A stretch of DNA of 64,000 nucleotides from Ktedonobacter racemifer DSM 44963 (GCF_000178855.1 NZ_ADVG01000003.1:992001-1056000), one strand, 5' to 3'; positions 35,306-44,548 are shown, counted from the first letter of the stretch. Notes: generated by a model from the letters alone, not told the origin. Program-made: numbers and translations.

Positions 35306-36406
35306 ATGTTTGCATTTGGCATTGAGCATGAGGTCGCCTTTCTCAACCGGCAAGGAGTTTTCGCCGATTATACCAATTCTACCTTTGAAGAGTTTGATCG
35401 GATTGTAGCGCAGTTACCACGTTATGAAGCGGATTATCCGCAGCTACGTATCGGGGATGCTGGTATCAAGGTCAAGCGCTGGTATATCGAGGGCTTTGAG
35501 CGCTATAGCCTGGAGGGATGGGTCACCGCCTGTCCCCCCAAGGGCATCGAGATACGTACAACCATCCATTCATCCATCGCGGGCGCGGTGCAGGAATTGA
35601 CGGAGAGTTTTGACCTTCTAAGACAGGTCGCACACACGGAGGGCTTTACCCCGGTGCTTGTGAGTTATCACCCCTATCAGCGCGCCTTCACTCCCGATCC
35701 ACCCCTGAATGCCTACGAGCAGCAGCGCCGCGTACTCTCGCCTGAGAAGCGCACTGCCTTTCTCCCCATGGTGACCTATGGTCCTGACCTCAACCTGTCA
35801 TTACAGGGAATGAGTAACGCCGAGATCATTGACGCGGGGAAGAAGCTGACCTACTATAGCCCCTTTATCGTGCCTTTTAGCGCAAGCTCGCCCTTTTACG
35901 AGGGAAAGGCCTGGGAAGGGCTTTCGGTGCGCACCTTCATTCGTACGGGTATCCGGCCCGCCACCATGGTTTTTCTCGAACGCCCTGAGGACCTGATTGC
36001 AAGCTCGCCCTCGCTGACCAAGCCCGCGCGCCTCCCGGCCGAGGTGGGGCGTATCGAGTTCAAGGCCTGTGATAGCTGCGCAGATTTCACACTCTACGCC
36101 GCCTTGCTGGCGCTCCTCAAGGGCCTGCTACTGGATGAGACCCTGCCAGAGCGACTGCTAGTACCAGATACGGCCCTACACCAGGTGGCAGCCCGCAAAG
36201 GCTTCGCGGATGCGCGCATTGAAGAGGGAGCGTGGAGCATCCTTGAGGCCGCGAGCAAGGCGCTATGTGATGATACCGATCACACCTACCTGCGCCCCCT
36301 CTACGCCCTCCTGCGCGAGAAGAAGACGCCCGCCCACGCGCTCATTCAAGCTTACCAGAGCACAGGATCAATCGAAGAGGCACTCAAAACAACCTATCCT
36401 TCATAA
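35306..36406 (+). CDS. GCS2-family carboxylate-amine ligase-like protein
   Basis: A 366-residue member of the glutamate-cysteine ligase family 2 (GshA/YbdK-type) by motifs: FGIEHEVAFLN at the start (the metal-binding GxExE-like box) and GRIEFKACDSCADFTLYAAL near residue 250. These ATP-dependent enzymes join an amino group to a carboxylate, making gamma-glutamyl-cysteine or related compounds. The substrate here is not certain. AGGAG lies 5 bases before the ATG. No glutathione synthetase is adjacent. Confidence 0.78.
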   Translation: MFAFGIEHEVAFLNRQGVFADYTNSTFEEFDRIVAQLPRYEADYPQLRIGDAGIKVKRWYIEGFERYSLEGWVTACPPKGIEIRTTIHSSIAGAVQELTESFDLLRQVAHTEGFTPVLVSYHPYQRAFTPDPPLNAYEQQRRVLSPEKRTAFLPMVTYGPDLNLSLQGMSNAEIIDAGKKLTYYSPFIVPFSASSPFYEGKAWEGLSVRTFIRTGIRPATMVFLERPEDLIASSPSLTKPARLPAEVGRIEFKACDSCADFTLYAALLALLKGLLLDETLPERLLVPDTALHQVAARKGFADARIEEGAWSILEAASKALCDDTDHTYLRPLYALLREKKTPAHALIQAYQSTGSIEEALKTTYPS

Positions 36407-36546
36407 AAATACTCTTTTTACTTCTTCTACCAGTCTCAAAACGACCTTTACAGGGCCAGGCTATAGAACGAAAGTCCTCTCCAGCTTCCCCGATCTCGTC
36501 AGCGCACCAGGGAGTTGAAATCTCGACTTGCAAGCAACCCAGCGCT

Positions 36547-36828
36547 ATGTGGTACAGTAAAAACAAGAACGACGATTACAGCAACAGAAGTAGGTCAGTG
36601 AGCCTGCAGGAAGAGAAGATCGCCCTCATTCAACCGGGCGACTTTATTGAGTATCACGGATTGTTCTCTCTTGAGCACTTAGGGTCGGTCTCCATCGCCA
36701 CAGGACCAGCAGGCAAACGTCTTATTCTGGTTCTGGGAAAAATTACCCACCGAGTGTCTATCGAGCCGCGTCGTATCCGGGCAATTCTGAGAGAGGGGAA
36801 AGTGATTGCGTGCTTCGAGGAAGCTTGA
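36547..36828 (+). CDS. Small hypothetical protein
   Basis: A 93-residue open frame. Residues 25-90 look like a compact beta-rich fold (IQPGDFIEYHGLFSLEHLG, RLILVLGKITHRVSIEPRRI). The N-terminal 17 residues are polar and may not be translated: the ATG at 36547 has no clear ribosome binding site, while a GTG at 36598 follows AGTAGG. I recognise no family. Confidence 0.5.
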   Translation: MWYSKNKNDDYSNRSRSVSLQEEKIALIQPGDFIEYHGLFSLEHLGSVSIATGPAGKRLILVLGKITHRVSIEPRRIRAILREGKVIACFEEA

Positions 36829-36918
36829 AGCGCGGTGATAGAACAGGCCAATTCATTCATTACAAACAATACCAGGCCTTATGAGGGGCCGAATAAAAGA
36901 AAGGGGTAGATCGATACT

Positions 36919-38370
36919 ATGGCAAGCATAACTCAGTTGAAGCGTAGCAACCCGGAAGCCGAGGGCATCCCTTCCTCGGCGGTCCTGGACTTCATCCGGG
37001 CAATCGAGCAGCACACCCACCCGTTGGACGCGGTGCAGGGCTTCATGCTTCTGCGCCACGGGAACGTGGCGGCAGAGGGGTGGTGGACGCCCTACGGGCC
37101 CCAATCCCCGCACTCGCTCTACTCGCTGAGCAAGAGCTTCACCTCCACCGGCATCGGCCTGGCGGTGGCCGAGGGGCTGCTCACGGTGGATGACCCCGTC
37201 CTGAAGTTCTTCCCCGACGACTCCCCGGCCAACCCCAGCGAGAACCTGAAGGCGATGCGTGTGCGGCACCTACTGTCCATGAACACCGGCCACAAGGAGG
37301 ACACGTCCGAACATGTGTTCCGAGGCGGAGACGACAACTGGCCCCGCAGATTCCTGTCGCTGCCCGTCGAGTACCAGCCCGGCACGTGGTTCGTCTACAA
37401 CACCGCGGCCACGTACATGCTCTCGGCCATCATCACCAGACTGACGGGTGAGCCCCTGCTAGACTACCTGAGCACGCGCCTGTTCGCCCCGCTGGGCATC
37501 GAGAACCCCACCTGGGAAACCGACCCGCGCGGCATCAACATCGGCGGGTCCGGCCTCCACCTTAAGACGGAGGATATCGCTCGCTTCGGCCAGATGTACC
37601 TGCATAAGGGCAGCTGGCACGGCAGGCGCATTTTGCCGGAGGCGTGGGTCGCCGAGGCGACGAGCGCCCACTCCGACAACAGCAACACCCAGACCAACCC
37701 CGACTGGATGGTCGGGTACGGCTACCAGTTCTGGCGCTGCCGGCACGATGGCTACCGCGGCGACGGCGCCTTCGGCCAATACTGCATCGTCATGCCTGAG
37801 CAGGACGCAGTGCTGGCCATCATTGGTGGCGTGCAGGACATGCAGGCCGTACTGGACAAGGTCTGGGAGCATCTGCTGCCCGCCATGCAGCCGGAAGCGT
37901 TGCCCGCCGACCCACAAGCCTACGGCAAGTTGTACGACAAGCTGGCGGTCCTGTCGCTACCGCTGCCGAAGGGGCAGCCCTCATCGCCCAAGGTAGAGCA
38001 ATGGTGGGGGAAAACGTACAAGCTGGAGAACAATGATCTGAAGCTGGAAAGCGTCGCGGTCAAGGTCGGCGACGAGCACGGCACGCTCATTGTGCGCGAC
38101 GAACGCGGCGAGCACCCAATGCAGGTCGGCTACGCCACATGGCTGAAAGGGACCACTGACATGCGCGGGCATGGAGACGAACCTGTCGCCGCGTGCGGCG
38201 CCTGGACGGCGGAAGACACCTATGAGGTGAGGGTCTGCTATTACGAGGGCGTGTTCTGTCAGGTCTTCCGCTTCCACTACACGGGCGGTGAACTGCAACT
38301 GGAAGTGGAGCCGAACGCATCCTGGGGCCCCACGACCGTCACGGCGATCACCGGCCGCGTGGTCGGTTGA
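36919..38370 (+). CDS. Class C beta-lactamase-like serine hydrolase
   Basis: A 483-residue serine hydrolase of the penicillin-binding-protein-like fold. The nucleophile motif is SLSKSFTSTG (SxxK), with a YNT tyrosine motif in WFVYNTAATYMLSAII. A C-terminal beta-rich domain of about 130 residues follows. There is no signal peptide, so it probably hydrolyses a small ester, amide or D-amino-acid peptide inside the cell. Its third-position GC is clearly higher than its neighbours (long runs of GC-ending codons), so it may have been acquired by transfer. The ATG at 36919 has only a weak GGGG site upstream. Confidence 0.85.
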   Translation: MASITQLKRSNPEAEGIPSSAVLDFIRAIEQHTHPLDAVQGFMLLRHGNVAAEGWWTPYGPQSPHSLYSLSKSFTSTGIGLAVAEGLLTVDDPVLKFFPDDSPANPSENLKAMRVRHLLSMNTGHKEDTSEHVFRGGDDNWPRRFLSLPVEYQPGTWFVYNTAATYMLSAIITRLTGEPLLDYLSTRLFAPLGIENPTWETDPRGINIGGSGLHLKTEDIARFGQMYLHKGSWHGRRILPEAWVAEATSAHSDNSNTQTNPDWMVGYGYQFWRCRHDGYRGDGAFGQYCIVMPEQDAVLAIIGGVQDMQAVLDKVWEHLLPAMQPEALPADPQAYGKLYDKLAVLSLPLPKGQPSSPKVEQWWGKTYKLENNDLKLESVAVKVGDEHGTLIVRDERGEHPMQVGYATWLKGTTDMRGHGDEPVAACGAWTAEDTYEVRVCYYEGVFCQVFRFHYTGGELQLEVEPNASWGPTTVTAITGRVVG

Positions 38371-38417
38371 GGTAACCCTACGTAAGGTATCATGGGCCGC
38401 AAGGTAGCGGGTATTTA

Positions 38418-38469
38418 GGGCAAAAAAGAGACGCCCTCTCCATCTGGAGGGGCGCTCTGGTCTTTGCCC
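38418..38469 (+). terminator. Terminator-like hairpin after the serine hydrolase
   Basis: An imperfect hairpin with outer GGGCAAA...TTTGCCC arms and an inner GACGCCCTC / GAGGGGCGCTC-like stem. It lies 48 bases after the stop codon. Confidence 0.5.
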
Positions 38470-38555
38470 TATGCGCTTTTTCATTGAATACCAGGCGACG
38501 GCGATAAGTCCAACAATCTCGCCTGACTCTTAATAGCAACCTTCACTTCACCCAA

Positions 38556-38606
38556 AACGCCGCAGGATGCCCCTGCCCTTTCAGGCATGGGGAGGAATGC
38601 GGCGTT
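38556..38606 (-). other. IS200/IS605-type right-end hairpin remnant
   Basis: AACGCCGCA (38556-38564) pairs with TGCGGCGTT (38598-38606), and inside it CCCCTGCC pairs with GGCATGGGG with one bulge. Read on the minus strand this is GCCGCATTCCTCCCC...GGGGCATCCTGCGGC, a form familiar from the ends of IS200/IS605-type TnpB elements. It points away from the adjacent tnpB gene, so it may be left from another insertion. Confidence 0.4.
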
Positions 38607-38665
38607 CCTTTGTCGGTGGCTTGGGTGGAATACGCCGTAGACATGCTCTCATCTGCTCATGTATT

Positions 38666-38695
38666 TTGACAGTCAGATGAAAACTATGGTATAAT
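38666..38695 (+). promoter_or_regulatory. Consensus promoter giving a near-leaderless tnpB mRNA
   Basis: TTGACA (38666-38671) and TATAAT (38690-38695) are 18 bases apart. The ATG at 38703 lies only 7 bases after the -10 box, so the transcript would start at or next to the A of the start codon. No ribosome binding site is visible, in agreement with leaderless translation. Confidence 0.65.
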
Positions 38696-38702
38696 TTAGC
38701 GT

Positions 38703-39934
38703 ATGCAAACGGTATTAACAGCGAAACTCAAATTAAATACAACGCCCGAGCAATTCAAGGCATTACGTACAACGCAACTGGCGTATCGGGATTCTCTCAA
38801 CTATGTGAGCCAGTACGCCTTTGCGCATGGCAAGATGAGCAATGCTGTTCGTTTGCAAGATGCCACCTACGAAGAGATCCGCCTCCGTTTTCATCTGCCT
38901 TCGCAAATGGCCTGTTCTGTTCCTCGCCAAGTTGGTGCCTCGTATAAAACCCTCTGGACAAAGGTCAAGAACAATGCTGTTCATCGTAAGGAAGGGAAGA
39001 CCAAGAAACGCTACAAAGGGCTTGATAAGGCTCCCAAGTTCATCTCCCCCACGTTGACCTATCAGTACAAGAAAGACTACACCTTCAAGAAAGAGCAGCA
39101 GGTGAGCATCCTGACCCTTGAGGGACGTGTTATCGTGCCCTATACTGGCTACAATAAGCATGTGGCATTGATCCAGCGTGGAGCGGAGATTGGTGCATCG
39201 AAACTCTGGTATGACAAGCCCAAGAAACAATTTTACCTCCTTGTCTCTCTTGAAATTGAGACGGCTGATCCTACACCTGAAACACACAAGCAAGTCGTTG
39301 GCGTGGATGTGGGGATGCGATACCTTGCCGTCACGGCGACGATGCAAGGGGATTGCACCTTCCATTCAGGCAAACAGATTGTCCCCAAGGCAAACCACTA
39401 CGCACGACTGAGAAAACATCTGCAAAAGAAAGGCACTCGTTCAGCGACAAGAAGGCTCGTTGCCATCAGTGGACGAGAGAGACGGTTGAAGCAAACGTCA
39501 ATCATGTCGTGAGTAAGCGGATTGTCCAACAGCACCCTCAAAGCTTGATTGGACTGGAGCATCTGACAGACATTCGAGAGCGTACCAAACGACGCAAAGG
39601 CAAAAATGCAAAACAGCGAAAAGCCAATCGTACCTTCTCCAAATGGTCCTTCGCTGAGTTGCATAGCATGATTGCCTATAAAGCGCTCTTACATCGAAGT
39701 ATGGCAATCAAGGTCGATGCCAACTCTACCTCGCAAGCGTGCCCCAAATGTGGGCACACCTGCAAAGAGAATAGACCCAACAAAGGATTGCTCTTCGTCT
39801 GTCAGAATTGTCAGTACACGCTCCATGCCGATCTGGTTGGTGCAAGAAACATTGCGATGCGAACGCTTCTTATCCGGCAAGACTGGAGAGGAACGGGCCT
39901 CTTGTCAGTACGCGCCTTCTGTGTCGGACGATGA
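38703..39934 (+). pseudogene. tnpB: TnpB RNA-guided nuclease, IS200/IS605-type, frame-shifted
   Basis: Two overlapping frames together make one TnpB of about 410 residues. The first (38703-39512) carries the N-terminal wedge/REC part and RuvC-I (VVGVDVGMRYLAV). The second, -1 relative to it and ending at 39934, has RuvC-II (SLIGLEHLTDIRER), the zinc finger (CPKCGHTCKEN...CQNC) and RuvC-III (HADLVGARNIA). The join falls near 39492-39497 (AAG CAA ACG); a missing base would explain it. All three catalytic acids remain. No tnpA is next to it. It is probably a recently inactivated gene. Programmed frameshifting is possible but no classical slippery heptamer is seen. Confidence 0.85.
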
Positions 39935-39975
39935 AGCCAAAGCCGCACGCCTGAAACGGTATGCTGAATTGCGGT

Positions 39976-40025
39976 GGAGTTCAGACACAACTCCAAGCCC
40001 TCGGCTTTAGCCGTAGGGTACTGAC
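39976..40025 (+). ncRNA. Right end and omega-RNA 3' region of the first TnpB element
   Basis: After the tnpB stop come a GGAGTT/AACTCC hairpin (39976-39994) and CCCTCGGC-TTTA-GCCGTAGGG (39998-40018), ending in TACTGAC. In known TnpB systems the guide RNA is made from this right end and its last hairpin abuts the guide. The same hairpin with covarying bases occurs at the second element (46919-46939). The 5' limit of the RNA cannot be set from sequence. Confidence 0.55.
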
Positions 40026-40031
40026 CCCCAC

Positions 40032-41906
40032 CTATGAAAGAGATAATTCCGCGCTGGCTACGGCCTTTTGCGAGGAGGAGACGGGGAAAGAGAGGTAGAA
40101 GGTTGAACCCTCTCCCTCCATCGACTCAAACCAGGTATGCCCACCATGGCGCTCCACCAGTTCTCGGCAGAGGTAGAGACCCAGACCCGTGCCGGCAATC
40201 CCCTCGTTAAGTGCATTGTCCGCGCGCATAAAGCGCCCAAAGATCTGCCCCTGCTGCTGTTCAGGGATACCAATGCCTGTATCTTTGACGCTTACCAGCA
40301 CCGTATTCTGCTGTTGCGCATCCACATCGATCTGAATGACCCCGCCCAGGGGGCTATACTTGATCGCATTGCCAATAATATTCGTCAGCACCTGCTCAAT
40401 ACGCTGCTGGTCGATATCGACGACAAAGTGGTCGGTAAATATATGTAGCGTCAGTGTATGGCACTCAGTGGTGACTTGCAGGCGCGTAACCACGCGCTTC
40501 AACAGCGCGATCAGGTCCACAGGCTCAAAATGTAGCAGCAAGCTGCCAGCCTGGAGACGTGCAACATCCAATAAGTCCGAAGCCAGGTCTACCATGCGCG
40601 ATGTGGCCTGGTCAATGTTCTGGAGCGCCTCCACCTGCCATTCAGCCAGTTCGGCCCCCTTGCCACGCGCGGTCTGCACCAGCAAAGTCTGCGCAAAACC
40701 CTTCAAGACTGCCAGGGGAGTGCGCAACTCATGGGCCGCGATGGTGATAAACTCATCCTTCAACTGCTCGGCCTCGGCATAGGCCATCAAACGGCGTGTC
40801 TCAGTCACATCGTGCCAGACAACGACGGCCCCCGAGGCCATTAACGATTGCTCTTCCATCGTCGTACGATTCCGGGGATGCATGGGAACAATCGAGGCCT
40901 TGGGCAGATGCAGTGGCGAGACATTGACCATATACTCACGCACCTCGTTGCTGGAGGTATTGACCACAGCCGTGACCGTAAAGTTCAGGTCGCGTCTCTC
41001 CGTCGTCGCGCTCTGAATCGGTCCCGCGAGCAGAGCCGTAATCTCTTGCCTGTGATTCTGCTCGTCTTGCAGTAGCTCACGAATATGGCGTGCAGCCTGG
41101 TTCTCACGCAATATACACCCATTCACATCCATCAACATAACACCGTCGGCGATATGCTCAAAGATGGCATCCGTCTCCAGCGCATGAATATAGGCCGAGT
41201 GATAGAGGCGCGCATTATCCAGGGCAATGGCCGCTTGTGTGCCCAGGCCAAGCAACAGGGCCTCATCCTCCTCCGTAAAATGGTCCGGCACACTACGACC
41301 CAGCAGCAAGCCTCCACGCACGACAGATGAGCGATCCAGCAAGGGCACACCCAGGAAGCTCCGAACCACAGGATGATTCTCAGGCACGCCTACGCTGAGT
41401 AACTTCTCTTTTGTAATTCGCCCCTGCGCGTAGTCCAGAGCCGCCTGGCGCGCCGCTTTAATTCTCTCGGGCGACATATCATGGTGATGCACACCAAAAG
41501 CATGTGTATGTGCCAGGACATCCGCTATGCGCACCGGCACTCCCTCCCAGAAAATGGGCGCGAGCAGCCCCTCGCCCTTGAAGGACATCTGCTGGAAAAA
41601 ATGCTCCTGCTGAGGCGAAACCCCCACGACCGCCGCCAGGTAAAACGGATTCCCAGTTGCCGGAGTTATCGGCTGACCAAACTCATTCAGAGGGCGCAAG
41701 GTAAAGGCCGCCATCTCCGCGCCCGTCAGCTTACAGGCCGTCTCCGCGATCAGGTACAATAGCTTCTTCTCGTCTAGCTCGCTAGAGAGTGCGGTACCCA
41801 CTTTATAGAGGGCGGCAAACTTGTGGGCACTCTGTTCCGCACTCTGGCGCCGTTTCCCAAAGCGTTGTAACCATACATTGTTTTTCAAATAAGCGCCTAT
41901 TTTCAT
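40032..41906 (-). CDS. Soluble GAF/PAS sensor histidine kinase
   Basis: A 624-residue kinase without membrane helices. After a short basic start it has a GAF domain (about 30-235; LYKVGTALSSELDEKKLLYL through GTQAAIALDNARLYHS), then a PAS-like segment (IFEHIADGVMLMDVNGCIL). The HisKA H-box is TIAAHELRTPLAVLKG and the ATPase domain has IGNAIKYSP, VKDTGIGIPEQQQGQIFGRF and GTGLGLYLCRE. The GAF domain should sense a small molecule or redox signal in the cytosol. It is divergent from the OmpR-type regulator at 42118, its likely partner. Confidence 0.92.
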   Translation of the reverse strand: MKIGAYLKNNVWLQRFGKRRQSAEQSAHKFAALYKVGTALSSELDEKKLLYLIAETACKLTGAEMAAFTLRPLNEFGQPITPATGNPFYLAAVVGVSPQQEHFFQQMSFKGEGLLAPIFWEGVPVRIADVLAHTHAFGVHHHDMSPERIKAARQAALDYAQGRITKEKLLSVGVPENHPVVRSFLGVPLLDRSSVVRGGLLLGRSVPDHFTEEDEALLLGLGTQAAIALDNARLYHSAYIHALETDAIFEHIADGVMLMDVNGCILRENQAARHIRELLQDEQNHRQEITALLAGPIQSATTERRDLNFTVTAVVNTSSNEVREYMVNVSPLHLPKASIVPMHPRNRTTMEEQSLMASGAVVVWHDVTETRRLMAYAEAEQLKDEFITIAAHELRTPLAVLKGFAQTLLVQTARGKGAELAEWQVEALQNIDQATSRMVDLASDLLDVARLQAGSLLLHFEPVDLIALLKRVVTRLQVTTECHTLTLHIFTDHFVVDIDQQRIEQVLTNIIGNAIKYSPLGGVIQIDVDAQQQNTVLVSVKDTGIGIPEQQQGQIFGRFMRADNALNEGIAGTGLGLYLCRELVERHGGHTWFESMEGEGSTFYLSFPVSSSQKAVASAELSLS

Positions 41907-42117
41907 GAGTCTATAATAATGGAATCTAAGGTGGATAACAAGAGAAAATGTATTAAAACCTCATGAAAGAATTCGCGCTTAGCCATTTTGTGAAGATAAT
42001 CACTTTACAAATAGAGGTATTTCTAGCACAATACATGCAGATACACACATAGCAGAGATACATGTGTTCTATCTGGCTACCACTACATATCTCCACGAGA
42101 AGAGGAAGCATAAACAT

Positions 42118-42837
42118 ATGCCTGCGAAAAAAACCGTCATTCTCACCGCTGACGACGACTCACAGCTTTTACGGCTCGTCTCGCGCAACCTGGAGCTGGA
42201 AGACTACGAGGTGCTCACAGCCAGCGACGGAGAACAGGCCCTGGCCATCGTAGAGAAACAGCTTCCCGACCTTATTTTACTTGATGTCATGATGCCCAGG
42301 GTGGATGGCTTCACAGTCTGCAAGCATATTCGCGAGTTCTCAATGGTGCCCATTATCATCATTACGGCCCGTGGACAGGATCGTGATAAGGTCAAGGGGC
42401 TGGACCTGGGCGCCGATGACTACCTGACCAAACCTTTTAGTATTGAAGAGCTCCTGGCACGCGTGCGCGCGGTCCTACGCCGCTCACGCTTCAGCGCCAG
42501 CGAGCCAGGCCAGTCCGCGCGCATGCAAGCCAGCATCGGCGAATTGACCATTGACTATTCACAGCATCTTATCATCAAGGGCACAAAAGAGCTCTCCCTC
42601 ACACCTATCGAATACCGCCTGCTTGCCTACCTGGCGCAGAACATGGGACGCATCGTCACTCATGACCAGCTACTCGAACATGTCTGGGGGAGCGAGTACA
42701 TAGGCGAGAGCCATATGCTTCAGGTCAATATCAACCGCCTGCGCCGCAAGCTAGAGCCTGATCCCTCGCACCCACGCTACCTGCTCACCAAGGTCGGCAT
42801 CGGCTACTTCCTCGCCTCCTCCGACGCCGCTTCCTAA
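42118..42837 (+). CDS. OmpR/PhoB-family response regulator
   Basis: A 239-residue regulator. The start at 42118 follows GAGGAAGC; the open frame to 42064 lacks a site. The receiver domain has D12-D14 and phospho-acceptor D56 (LILLDVMMPRVDG) plus TARGQDRDKVKGLDLGADDY and a Lys in TKPFS. The C-terminal winged helix ends QVNINRLRRKLEPDPSHPRY. It is divergent from the GAF kinase at 40032-41906 and is probably activated by it. Confidence 0.93.
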   Translation: MPAKKTVILTADDDSQLLRLVSRNLELEDYEVLTASDGEQALAIVEKQLPDLILLDVMMPRVDGFTVCKHIREFSMVPIIIITARGQDRDKVKGLDLGADDYLTKPFSIEELLARVRAVLRRSRFSASEPGQSARMQASIGELTIDYSQHLIIKGTKELSLTPIEYRLLAYLAQNMGRIVTHDQLLEHVWGSEYIGESHMLQVNINRLRRKLEPDPSHPRYLLTKVGIGYFLASSDAAS

Positions 42838-42852
42838 TCTGGCCAAAAACAA

Positions 42853-42883
42853 TCCCGCTACCCATCCAGGTCGGGTAACGGGA
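42853..42883 (+). terminator. Small terminator-like hairpin after the response regulator
   Basis: TCCCGCTACCC and GGGTAACGGGA pair with one mismatch around a 9-nt loop, 16 bases after the stop codon. No T tract follows. Confidence 0.4.
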
Positions 42884-42932
42884 CTGCTCTAGCGGGCAAG
42901 AGAGTGAGAGAGGTGTCTGCTGTCTCTCGACC

Positions 42933-42958
42933 GACGCGTGCTTTAGCAGCGTCGTGCC
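42933..42958. repeat. Half copy of the dispersed hairpin repeat at 12030
   Basis: This segment is the reverse complement of 12026-12051 with 25 of 26 matches. Only one arm of the hairpin seen at 12030-12096 is present. It lies between convergent genes. Confidence 0.6.
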
Positions 42959-42966
42959 AGCGCTCT

Positions 42967-44043
42967 TTACGGCAAAATCATCTCCTCCACCAGACGCCGT
43001 GGCGTATAAGGGCCAGTAGGGCCGTATCCTAGCCGTAACACGATCTGCGGATAATCGCTGCGCTGCAAGGTTGCACGTAACCTGGAGCGCAGGGCCGGGA
43101 TGGCGATAGCTTGATTCACAAATGAACCCTGCACGCCCTCGCTACAGGCTTTCAGCAACACATGCTCGGCGGCCTGACCCGCGATAAACCAATCCACCGG
43201 CGTATCTCCAAAGGTTCCAATGACCGCAAGCACTGGTGCCCCTAGTACCAGACCGCTTAACATATTCAACTTTCCCTTGTTATACTCTTCTTGCCAATCC
43301 AAGCTGGATGCGAGAAGAGATTGCGCGTCTACCGAAATATTTCCTCGATCCGTCTGAGGATCCTGCAACAGTACAAGCTCTGTCCTCTCGCTCGCCAGGC
43401 CATCGAGATTCCTATCTTCAGGATTACGCAGCCAGTGGGCTAGTTCAGCGCGAAATGCTTGCCCAGACCATAGCTGCTTATCCGCCTCAAGTATGATGTC
43501 CGCCAGCTCCTGGCGCTTCTCCTGCTTGCGTACCAGTGAGAGCCATGTACCCTCGTTCCCTGCCGCGGTGATTAACGACACCGCCAGGGTCAACGAGATC
43601 TGCCGTGAATCAAACTGCTCACGACTAGATCTGCGCCTGGGAATCGCACGAAAGAGCTGCTTCTCCTCCCAGGTCGCCTCACAATCTGTGAGCATGACCG
43701 TCAGGCACGCCACAAGGTTGGGATTATCCGCCTCGGGAAGAACCTCTAATAATTCTTGTAATCCAAAGTAATGCATCGCCAGGCGCAGATTTAAACAGGC
43801 GGCTCCACAACTTATCCAGAGCGCGCGCCGATCGGGATCAATGACTGGTAGCGCACGCGTTTCATCCACATATATCTCTATACTTTGCTTCGCAACACGA
43901 AATAACCAGGGCTGGGTATTATGCTCTGAGGGCGCCAGAACTGCGTAACGAATAAGAAAACGTAACTGCTCCGCAATGCTTCTATTACGGGGAAAATCCT
44001 CTTCCCGCAGGCCTTCAAAACACGCATCTGGTCCGTTAGCCAT
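42967..44043 (-). CDS. Acg-family nitroreductase-like flavoprotein
   Basis: A 358-residue protein of the Acg group (mycobacterial Rv2032-like), a duplicated nitroreductase fold. The signature is FLIRYAVLAPSEHNTQPWLF at residues 28-47. Other family patterns are PDRRALWISCGAACLNLRLA and the ending VLRLGYGPTGPYTPRR. Such proteins bind FMN and in mycobacteria are induced by hypoxia; one idea is flavin storage. The role here is not known. It is divergent from phosphoketolase across a long AT-rich region. Confidence 0.85.
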   Translation of the reverse strand: MANGPDACFEGLREEDFPRNRSIAEQLRFLIRYAVLAPSEHNTQPWLFRVAKQSIEIYVDETRALPVIDPDRRALWISCGAACLNLRLAMHYFGLQELLEVLPEADNPNLVACLTVMLTDCEATWEEKQLFRAIPRRRSSREQFDSRQISLTLAVSLITAAGNEGTWLSLVRKQEKRQELADIILEADKQLWSGQAFRAELAHWLRNPEDRNLDGLASERTELVLLQDPQTDRGNISVDAQSLLASSLDWQEEYNKGKLNMLSGLVLGAPVLAVIGTFGDTPVDWFIAGQAAEHVLLKACSEGVQGSFVNQAIAIPALRSRLRATLQRSDYPQIVLRLGYGPTGPYTPRRLVEEMILP

Positions 44044-44340
44044 ATCTTAAGGCACCTCAACCTCTTGGAAAACCTTGCCTCGCGAATATTTTATGTACCG
44101 TACCTATCTTAAGCATTTCGTATCACAAATTTATCACTTTTAATTTTCACAGTCTCACATTTTACTCACAGAAGTATTAAAAATTTATAAATGTAGCAAT
44201 CAATCTTGTAGCTATTTAGCATTTAGGCGCATACATTTGCTGTATAAATATTAAAAGATTGTCACAAATATACACAGCCTGCTTAAGCCAAATGTAACGC
44301 ATATATGCAACCACACGTGTTAGAAGTGGCTCGCTACGTG

Positions 44341-44419
44341 AGTCTTCGGGTTAAGGGTGTGTGGGTGGAAACCGTGGCGGAGCCACGGTTTCCACCCACA
44401 CACCCTTAACCCGAAGACT
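44341..44419. repeat. 38-bp perfect hairpin upstream of phosphoketolase
   Basis: Arms 44341-44378 and 44382-44419 are perfectly complementary over 38 bp with a GGA loop, the longest stem in the window. It lies between divergent genes. A weak short hairpin (CTCCC-AGGCA-GGGAG, 44420-44434) follows, less like the usual tail. The remaining AT-rich DNA between 44044 and 44548 shows no ORF. Confidence 0.65.
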
Positions 44420-44490
44420 CTCCCAGGCAGGGAGAGTTTCTCACATAAGCTATGTGGTAGCATGTGTTATAGAGACATACAGCTATCATA

Positions 44491-44528
44491 AAAGCAGAAA
44501 GCATAATTCAAAGTAGAAAGCATAATTC
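44491..44528 (+). promoter_or_regulatory. Two 19-bp direct repeats before phosphoketolase
   Basis: AAAGCAGAAAGCATAATTC (44491-44509) is followed without gap by a copy with one change (44510-44528). The repeats end 20 bases before the ATG, just ahead of the AGGAG ribosome binding site, so they would be in the promoter or leader. They could be a regulator binding array or a slipped duplication. Confidence 0.4.
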
Positions 44529-44548
44529 TCTATATCAAGGAGAGTGAC

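Noticed and set aside
39353..39490. N-terminal part of the second tnpB frame as an independent gene
   Set aside because: Only the part after about 39492 resembles TnpB; the earlier codons are out of frame with the true protein.
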